Assembly (NCBI GenBank): GCA_050259035.1
Contig: JBLMZW010000237.1
Span: forward strand, 1-10,962
Direction of reading: 5' to 3'
DNA from: JBLMZW01 sp050259035
GTDB taxonomy: Bacteria > Bacillota > Syntrophomonadia > Syntrophomonadales > DTU052
DNA: 10,962 bases
Under the pieces are notes generated by a model, which saw only the letters and a program-made list of their open reading frames with translations, was not told where the DNA came from and searched no databases. How positions within the stretch are numbered: the stretch's first letter is position 1; every line of letters begins with the position of its first letter. The position numbers were made by a program, and so were the translations under genes. Positions 6,261-10,962 of the stretch are shown here, one piece after another.

Positions 6261-6740
6261 ATGGGTCAGATTTTTGAGACCATACTCGAATTTTTCGAGG
6301 ACAACGATTGGCAAGTTGATTTAGTTGATTTTAACCTCTTGCGCACCGCCTTTTTCGGCAAAAACGGGAAGTTTGACCTTTATGGCCACGAACTTACGGA
6401 CAAAGAGGGTATTCTTTTTCACTGCAGATGTCCGGTAAATGTTCCTGAATCAAAAAGGGTCGAGGTTGCCGAATTCCTGACCAGGGCGAATTTCGAAATG
6501 CTGCTGGGCAATTTTGAAATGGATTGGGAGGATGGAGAAGTCCGGTATAAAACCAGTTTATACACCAACGATGAAGCGGCGACAGTTGCTATGGTTGAAC
6601 CTCTCGTATGGAGCAATGTTTACAGAATGGATCAGTACTTCCCCGGGCTGATGTCCATTATATATGGCAACCTGAGTCCTAAAGAGGCAATCGATATGGT
6701 AGAGACCGAAGACGAAGCCCAGAACGAAGTAGATCGATAA
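6261..6740 (+). CDS. YbjN-domain protein (DUF1790-like)
   Basis: A 159-residue soluble, acidic protein. The pattern of an N-terminal helix (MGQIFETILEFFEDNDW), a run of beta strands (FGKNGKFDLYGHEL, GILFHCRCPVNVPESKR), a helix (VAEFLTRANFEMLLGNFEMD), a further beta pair (GEVRYKTSLY) and a C-terminal helix ending GNLSPKEAIDMVE is that of the YbjN/DR1245 family, which shares its fold with type III secretion chaperones. The conserved ANF-LLGNFEMD-DGEVRYK segment is the main reason for the call. The molecular role of such proteins in Firmicutes is unknown; a chaperone or protein-binding task is only a guess from fold. It is a single plus-strand gene between a toxin-antitoxin pair and repeats, with no operon partner. 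The first 17 residues of the longer reading frame lack a ribosome site and were left out. Confidence 0.8.
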   Translation: MGQIFETILEFFEDNDWQVDLVDFNLLRTAFFGKNGKFDLYGHELTDKEGILFHCRCPVNVPESKRVEVAEFLTRANFEMLLGNFEMDWEDGEVRYKTSLYTNDEAATVAMVEPLVWSNVYRMDQYFPGLMSIIYGNLSPKEAIDMVETEDEAQNEVDR

Positions 6741-6766
6741 TCACTCTAACACCCGTTCGATCTACT
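6728..6766 (+). terminator. Hairpin overlapping the YbjN-like stop codon
   Basis: AGTAGATCG (6728-6736) and CGATCTACT (6758-6766) are perfect complements, nine pairs, with a 21-base loop. The 5' arm is in the last codons of the gene. No T tract follows, so termination is uncertain. The 3' arm lies inside the possible recJ relic, and the match may be coincidental. Confidence 0.35.
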
Positions 6767-6792
6767 GTCGCCGGGCGTGGTATAAAGTAGAA
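6741..6792 (-). pseudogene. Possible relic of a recJ 3' end
   Basis: Read on the minus strand from 6778, codons GCC CGG CGA CAG TAG ATC GAA CGG GTG TTA GAG TGA line up one-to-one with the final codons of the intact recJ, GCC CGG CTG GAC CAG ATT GAA CGG ATT CTA GAA TAG, stop against stop. The plus-strand DNA at 6753-6778 matches 7143-7168 at 20 of 26 positions without gaps, including GCCGGGCGT, and similarity fades out near AAGTAG on the far side. Several differences are synonymous third-base or leucine-codon changes, as expected of a once-coding paralogue, and one codon is a nonsense change. The stretch is short, so chance is not excluded. Confidence 0.4.
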
Positions 6793-6810
6793 CAGAGATT
6801 ATAATCCTTT

Positions 6811-6960
6811 CTGGGAACGCCGGGCTCTAGCCCGGCAGCCAGGCTGGAGCCTGGCGAACCCGGTAAGCAGTATACGTTAAACGTTAGAAGTTTAAAGTTA
6901 AACGGGGGACCTTTTGCGTTTTACTTTTCAGGTTTTAACTTTCACTTTTCACCCCAAATT
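6811..6960. repeat. Dispersed repeat, copy B
   Basis: Begins CTGGGAACGCCGGGCT and carries two GC hairpins: GCCGGGCT/AGCCCGGC (6819-6826 with 6829-6836) and CCAGGC/GCCTGG (6839-6844 with 6849-6854). Then come AACCCGGTAAGCAGTAT, an AT-rich part with GTTAAACG and AGTTAAACGGGGGAC, TTGCGTTTTACTTTTCAGG, and CACCCCAAATTCCAGCC at the border with copy C. Nothing coding is seen. The GC hairpins could also stop transcription from either side. Confidence 0.8.
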
Positions 6961-7105
6961 CCAGCCTGGCTATGATAAGTAGCCAGTTGAGCCTGGCGAT
7001 CCCGGTGAGCAGTATAAGTTAAACGTTAGAAGTTAAAGGTTTAACGTGGAAACTCCTGCGTTTTACTTCTTACGTCTCACGTTTAACGTTTCACTTTCAG
7101 CCAGA
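6961..7105. repeat. Dispersed repeat, copy C (tandem to copy B)
   Basis: Repeats the module order of copy B at a spacing of 142 bases (CTGGCGA at 6851 and 6993; CGGTAAGCAGTATA against CGGTGAGCAGTATA). Its AT-rich part has complementary ends, GTTAAACG (7018-7025) with CGTTTAAC (7080-7087), so it can fold on itself. It ends about 25 bases from the recJ stop codon, where no other recJ terminator is evident. Confidence 0.8.
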
Positions 7106-7130
7106 TAGGAGTAAGGCGGTGCTATGATTT

Positions 7131-9356
7131 CTATTCTAGAATCCGTTCAATCTGGTCCAGCCGGGCGTTAGCCATGAAGTAGCGGAAGGCGCGGGTTTCG
7201 CGCTCGACAGTCCTGAGGTTGCGGTAGGTGCGGGAGCGGGTATTTATCTTGCCATCCCCTAGCAGGGTTATCTGGAGCTTAGTTCCATCAGCTTCGAAAG
7301 ACAGTAGGCCGGATTCGCGCAGAAGGCGGAGGCCCAGCCAGACGGTTATCTCCAGTTCGCCGGTGGCGGCGGCCAGGTCTTCGATGGAGGCGGCACCACC
7401 CTGGTGCGAAAACTGTTTGATTGCTCCCATAAGTCTTTTTATTAACGAAGCATTCGTTGTTAGGACCAGATAGGCTAATATCAGACGACTGCAGCCGCTT
7501 CGGGCTACCATTTCCCTTATAACTCGCAGGTGAGGCGGGATGGTCAGAAGCACCAGGGTATCGCAGGGCGTTATAGTGTAACGATTCATCCCCTTGGGCT
7601 GGCCTTCAGCAAAAGAGCAGCAACCGGGCTCCAATTCCAGGTGAGGAAGCAAACCAGGTTTAATCCGCGAATCTATTATCTCCAGAGCCGGTCTAACCAC
7701 TGGTTTAGACACTTCCGGCGTCTCTTCCAGACTGATAATGTTTAATTGAACAGTTTCAATACCGCGAAACCGATTGCAGCCTAAGGAATAAACCGCCCTG
7801 ACACTGCATTCCGCCGAGGGGATATCTTCAGCCCTCCACCAAACGGCTCCGTGGGTGAAACCGTCCTGTCCCAGAGTTAGACGATAGTGCTGACCATCAC
7901 CGATCGGCCTAACAGATAAAATAGCGGTTTTGTCAGTTGAAAACCGGGGGCGGGGGTTACCTTCGCCAAAGGGGGCCAATCGTTCCAGCTCCCGACAGGA
8001 TTCCAGGGTCATTTCTCTAAAGGAAAGGGTAATATCGGGCTTCCTGATAACAGGCTGCCCGGTTAGGTCTTTATCCAGAACCTTTTGTAGGACAGGGATG
8101 AACTTTTCTAAGTTGCCCCGTTCTAAAGAGAAGCCGGCGGCACCGGCGTGGCCGCCGAACCCGGTCAGGTACTGCTGAACCGCAGCCAGCCCTTCATACA
8201 TATTTACCCCGGGCACTGAGCGGGCGGAACCGGTCACCACATCCTCAGTACCGGCCTTAATGGTCATTAAAACCGCAGGAACATCAAATTTCTCGCAGAG
8301 GCGGCCGGCGACGATGCCGGTCACACCCTGGGCCCAGTTCTCATTGAACAGGATGATTGAACCGTGCGGGGTATAGCCTTCCAACTCGCCCACTATGTCT
8401 TCGACCAGTTGGCGGCGGGCCAGGTTGGCAGCATCTATTTCAGCAGCCAGGGGACGGGCCTCCTCCAAGTCTTCGGTTAACAGGAGTTCGACTCCGATGG
8501 CGGCCGAGGCCATACGGCCCGGGGCGTTCAATCGGGGAGCCAGATAAAACCCGATGGTTTCTTCATCCACTTTTTCCGAGCGGGTAAGATCAAGCAGGGC
8601 TTTAATGCCCGGCAGGGTATTATTTGAATTAAGAACCGCCAGACCCCGCTGAACCAGATAGCGATTCTCGGCCCGCAGGGGAACAACATCAGCTACCGTT
8701 CCCAGGGCCACCAACTGCAAAAGCCGCTGGTCAAATTCCACTCCCAAATGGTTGGATAGGGCGAGGGCTAACATGTAGGCAACTCCAACTCCACAGAGGT
8801 CCTGGCAGGGGTGTCCCTCCGTCAGGAGGCGGGGATTTACAATGGCATGGGCCAGAGGCAGTTCCTCGGGGAGCTCATGATGGTCGGTTACAACTATGGT
8901 CAAGCCCAATTCACGGGCCTTTAGGACCGCATCGTGGCTGGATATGCCACAGTCACAGGTAAGGATCAGTTCGGCACCTTCCCAGGCCAGTTCCTCCACC
9001 GCTGCTACTGAGAGGCCATAGCCGCCGGTAAAACGGTTCGGCACCTGCCAGCTAATTTTTCCTCCCAGCTGTTTAAGGGTCCTGACCAGGAGGGCAGTTG
9101 AAGTGATCCCATCAGCATCGTAATCGCCGTAGACCGCGATTTTTTTTCCTTCCTTAAGGGCATTGGCCATTATAACAACTGCCTCTGCCATGCCCTGAAG
9201 TTCCAGTGGGTCAGTTGCCTGATAGAAGGCTGGATTGAGGAATGCTTTAACCGCCTCAGGGTCGCGGTAGCCCCGCTGCCAGAGGATTTCGGCTACTATG
9301 CGGCTGCCGTTGACCAGGTTCAAAATTTCCTGATCGGGTTTTCTCCTCGAATTCAT
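7131..9356 (-). CDS. recJ: Single-stranded-DNA-specific 5'-3' exonuclease RecJ
   Basis: A 741-residue cytoplasmic nuclease that degrades single-stranded DNA 5' to 3' in recombinational repair and mismatch repair. The DHH-family motifs are all present: VYGDYDADG (residues 75-83), LTCDCGISS (132-140), VVTDHHELP (156-163) and GTVADVVPL (219-227), which supply the metal-binding Asp and His residues. The DHHA1 part has GFGGHAGAAGFSLE (399-412), followed by the OB-fold region with LAPFGEGNPRPRF (460-472). The last 170 residues, about 570-741, are a C-terminal extension found in the longer Firmicutes RecJ proteins and absent from E. coli RecJ (577 residues). The ATG has TAGGAGG before it, and the nuclease stop codon lies in that same site, nine bases upstream. 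No catalytic residue appears lost. Confidence 0.97.
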   Translation of the reverse strand: MNSRRKPDQEILNLVNGSRIVAEILWQRGYRDPEAVKAFLNPAFYQATDPLELQGMAEAVVIMANALKEGKKIAVYGDYDADGITSTALLVRTLKQLGGKISWQVPNRFTGGYGLSVAAVEELAWEGAELILTCDCGISSHDAVLKARELGLTIVVTDHHELPEELPLAHAIVNPRLLTEGHPCQDLCGVGVAYMLALALSNHLGVEFDQRLLQLVALGTVADVVPLRAENRYLVQRGLAVLNSNNTLPGIKALLDLTRSEKVDEETIGFYLAPRLNAPGRMASAAIGVELLLTEDLEEARPLAAEIDAANLARRQLVEDIVGELEGYTPHGSIILFNENWAQGVTGIVAGRLCEKFDVPAVLMTIKAGTEDVVTGSARSVPGVNMYEGLAAVQQYLTGFGGHAGAAGFSLERGNLEKFIPVLQKVLDKDLTGQPVIRKPDITLSFREMTLESCRELERLAPFGEGNPRPRFSTDKTAILSVRPIGDGQHYRLTLGQDGFTHGAVWWRAEDIPSAECSVRAVYSLGCNRFRGIETVQLNIISLEETPEVSKPVVRPALEIIDSRIKPGLLPHLELEPGCCSFAEGQPKGMNRYTITPCDTLVLLTIPPHLRVIREMVARSGCSRLILAYLVLTTNASLIKRLMGAIKQFSHQGGAASIEDLAAATGELEITVWLGLRLLRESGLLSFEADGTKLQITLLGDGKINTRSRTYRNLRTVERETRAFRYFMANARLDQIERILE

Positions 9357-9365
9357 ACCTGCCTC

Positions 9366-10124
9366 CTAAGAGGAAAATTCTTCGATATCATCCCAGGATA
9401 GGGCCAGGTCCAGGGTTCCCTCTTCCTCCATTGCAATAGCCGGAACCCCATGGCAGAGCGGAGAATACTCACAGTAAGGGCAGAGCCGCTCGTCCGCAGT
9501 GGCGGTAAATGACTCGTAGGGTTTCTCGGTTATCTCGTGAATCAGGCCGGTTAACAGGGCTTCGTCTTTATTCATCTGCTTCTGACTGTAGGGCAGGACC
9601 ACCGAATTGCCCGGATGATTGGGGTTCCAGTAAATCATAATGATGTCGGCCGGAGCAATAGGGCGCCCCCAGTAGCCGCTGCCAGCCCGGGCCAACAGAT
9701 AACGATAAACCACGGTCTGCAGTGATGCGCTGAGCCTGGTCTTAACCAGGCGTTTCTGATCGGTCTTCCAGTCGTAGATATAGGCCTTGTCGGCCAACAT
9801 TAGAAGGTCGTACTTCGCCACCAGTTTAATATCGCCCTGAATAAGGCGCAACTCTTGCTCCGGCAGAAACTGCGCGTCTCCAGTGAAGAGACGATACCTT
9901 CTTAAGAGTTCCAGCCAGTCTCCCAATTGCCCTTCATAGGCGGGCATATGGCCGGCGGTAAAATAACGCCGGGCCGCCAGGTGAAAATCAGCCCCCAACT
10001 GCATGATATCGCCGGCCGGACGGGGCCAGTAGAGGCCGTCCAGGTAACGGCGGCGAAACCGCAGCTGGCAAAAACGGTAGGTATCCAGTGACAACTGGCT
10101 GTGGTAAAAATCAAGTATTGGCAT
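9366..10124 (-). CDS. PD-(D/E)XK nuclease with Fe-S cysteines (AddB/Cas4/RecB C-terminal type)
   Basis: A 252-residue nuclease-domain protein. Catalytic motifs are His48 (LGADFHLAA), Asp105 (AKYDLLM), Asp118 and Lys120 in YDWKTD, and the QxxxY motif Gln136/Tyr140. Cys19 near the N-terminus and Cys215, Cys218 and Cys224 (CPYCEYSPLC) form the one-plus-three set that binds a 4Fe-4S cluster in AddB, Cas4 and related nucleases. The chosen ATG (10122-10124) lies nine bases after GGGGAGG and overlaps the helicase gene by 14 bases; the in-frame ATG at 10181 would add 19 unconserved residues and 71 bases of overlap. It lies between a UvrD-type helicase and recJ, so a role in trimming DNA ends is inferred. 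There are no cas genes, so an adaptation Cas4 is unlikely. The protein is a stand-alone domain, not fused to a helicase. Confidence 0.88.
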   Translation of the reverse strand: MPILDFYHSQLSLDTYRFCQLRFRRRYLDGLYWPRPAGDIMQLGADFHLAARRYFTAGHMPAYEGQLGDWLELLRRYRLFTGDAQFLPEQELRLIQGDIKLVAKYDLLMLADKAYIYDWKTDQKRLVKTRLSASLQTVVYRYLLARAGSGYWGRPIAPADIIMIYWNPNHPGNSVVLPYSQKQMNKDEALLTGLIHEITEKPYESFTATADERLCPYCEYSPLCHGVPAIAMEEEGTLDLALSWDDIEEFSS

Positions 10125-10962
10125 TTTGACTGGCCTCCCCGACGTAACGAGTAAGTTCTCTCCAGATCTCGCTTTTGGCAAGATACTTCTTATAGCTGTT
10201 CATGCGGTGACCGTAGATCACCAGCTGCTCGCGGGCCCGGGTAAAGGCCACATAGAGCAGGCGCAAACCCTCCCGGATTTCATCTTCTTTGGCCTGCCGG
10301 ATGACTGCATCCTTACTGGCCCTGGTTCCGTTTCGCATGTACTCCAGCTGAGCGTTGGCGGCCGCCAGAGGGTTTAAAAACTCGGCCTTCAAGTGCCCAA
10401 ATTCACTCTTGCTTTTATCGTTTAGTTTTTCCGGGAATTCGTCCAATCCCAGGCCGGCGACTATTACTATGTCCCATTCCAGGCCCTTCGACCGGTGCTG
10501 GGTCGCTATTGTTACCACACCCGGCCGCGGGGTGTAACCACGGCTGTCGCGCAGAATTGAAGCCATGAAATTAGTGGAACGCTCCAGTTGCTTCATCTCT
10601 TCAATTATTTCGTTCAGGCCATATTCAGGGTTTTCCCGCAGAAGGCGGCTTACCTGAATGGATAAGTTACTGGCCAGTTCCAGGTCGTCTCCACTCATCC
10701 CCAGGTCTCCGGCCAAATGCAGGATCAGTTCATCGGGACGCAGGGCCGAGACTTCCAGCCAGCCACGCAGGCGGGCCAGGGCGGCCTGCAGATCCTCCAG
10801 TTCAGGGGTGCCGTCCAGTTCCGGGGGCAGGCGGTCCCATTCGCCGCCCAGAGGATAGAGTATATCCTCGGGCAGAAGTTCCTGCAAGAGGTCGGTTATG
10901 GGCCCGGGGTCGTAATCCTCGAAGCCCGGCAGTATTATTGGGATGGTATCCATTAGAAGATC
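10111..10962 (-). CDS. UvrD/PcrA-superfamily helicase, C-terminal part (5' end outside window)
   Basis: The reading frame is open to the right edge, so this is the last roughly 284 residues of a superfamily 1A DNA helicase. Numbered from the first Met in the window, residues about 144-168 carry the TIATQHRSKGLEWDIVIVAG segment (motifs IV/V: a Q-x-x-K-G-L-E-W core) and 228-246 carry EGLRLLYVAFTRAREQLVI (motif VI, with the arginine that contacts ATP). The residues before them are the variable 2B region. The protein ends soon after motif VI, so no nuclease domain is fused at its C-terminus; that role may be filled by the next gene, which overlaps it by 14 bases. Walker A and B lie outside the window. 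Whether it is PcrA-, AddA- or Rep-like cannot be decided from this part. Confidence 0.9.
   Translation of the reverse strand, partial: DLLMDTIPIILPGFEDYDPGPITDLLQELLPEDILYPLGGEWDRLPPELDGTPELEDLQAALARLRGWLEVSALRPDELILHLAGDLGMSGDDLELASNLSIQVSRLLRENPEYGLNEIIEEMKQLERSTNFMASILRDSRGYTPRPGVVTIATQHRSKGLEWDIVIVAGLGLDEFPEKLNDKSKSEFGHLKAEFLNPLAAANAQLEYMRNGTRASKDAVIRQAKEDEIREGLRLLYVAFTRAREQLVIYGHRMNSYKKYLAKSEIWRELTRYVGEASQNANT
10134..10140 (-). promoter_or_regulatory. Ribosome binding site fixing the nuclease start
   Basis: GGGGAGG on the minus strand, within the last helicase codons and nine bases before the ATG at 10122-10124. The upstream in-frame ATG at 10181 has no comparable site. Confidence 0.75.

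Noticed and set aside
9366..10124. CRISPR-associated Cas4
   Set aside because: The domain is of that type, but no cas1/cas2 gene or repeat array is present and the neighbours are repair genes.

Overview
The window looks like the chromosome of an anaerobic, spore-former-type Firmicute (Clostridia; something near the Syntrophomonadales or Peptococcaceae). This is inferred from gene content, not from a marker gene: a double-cubane-cluster anaerobic reductase paired with a DUF3343 protein, an acetyl-CoA-type MetA, strong AGGAGG ribosome sites, GTG/TTG starts, and a long Firmicutes-style RecJ. GC content is intermediate. Most genes lie on the minus strand; only the surface protein and the YbjN-like protein are on the plus strand.

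Left part (1-3060). Bases 1 to about 265 hold no convincing gene but contain a set of nested complementary segments that look like a large folded RNA, possibly of the HEARO/omega-RNA (IscB/IsrB) type. Next, on the minus strand, are a DUF3343 gene and, 8 bases upstream of it, its partner reductase of the 2-hydroxyacyl-CoA dehydratase superfamily. Then comes metA (homoserine O-acetyltransferase), which ends in its own hairpin terminator.

Middle (3061-6740). The divergent region upstream of metA has three copies of ATTCCTATT and a 17-bp imperfect inverted repeat. The plus-strand gene to its right encodes a secreted protein with leucine-rich repeats, an Ig-like segment and two CARDB-like domains. 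Its 60-bp coding repeats show recent expansion. After hairpins and a decayed dispersed repeat come a minus-strand toxin-antitoxin pair (AbrB/MazE-like antitoxin, Doc/Fic toxin) with a good sigma-A promoter overlapping a palindrome, then a plus-strand YbjN-like gene.

Right part (6741-10962). A 142-bp tandem unit of the same dispersed repeat lies between a possible relic of a recJ 3' end and the real recJ. A tight minus-strand operon then runs from the right edge: UvrD-type helicase (5' end outside the window), PD-(D/E)XK nuclease with a four-cysteine iron-sulfur signature, and recJ. The three genes overlap or are nearly contiguous and together could make a DNA-end resection set (helicase, AddB/Cas4-like nuclease, 5'-3' single-strand exonuclease).

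No tRNA, rRNA, CRISPR array, complete insertion sequence or recognised riboswitch was found.
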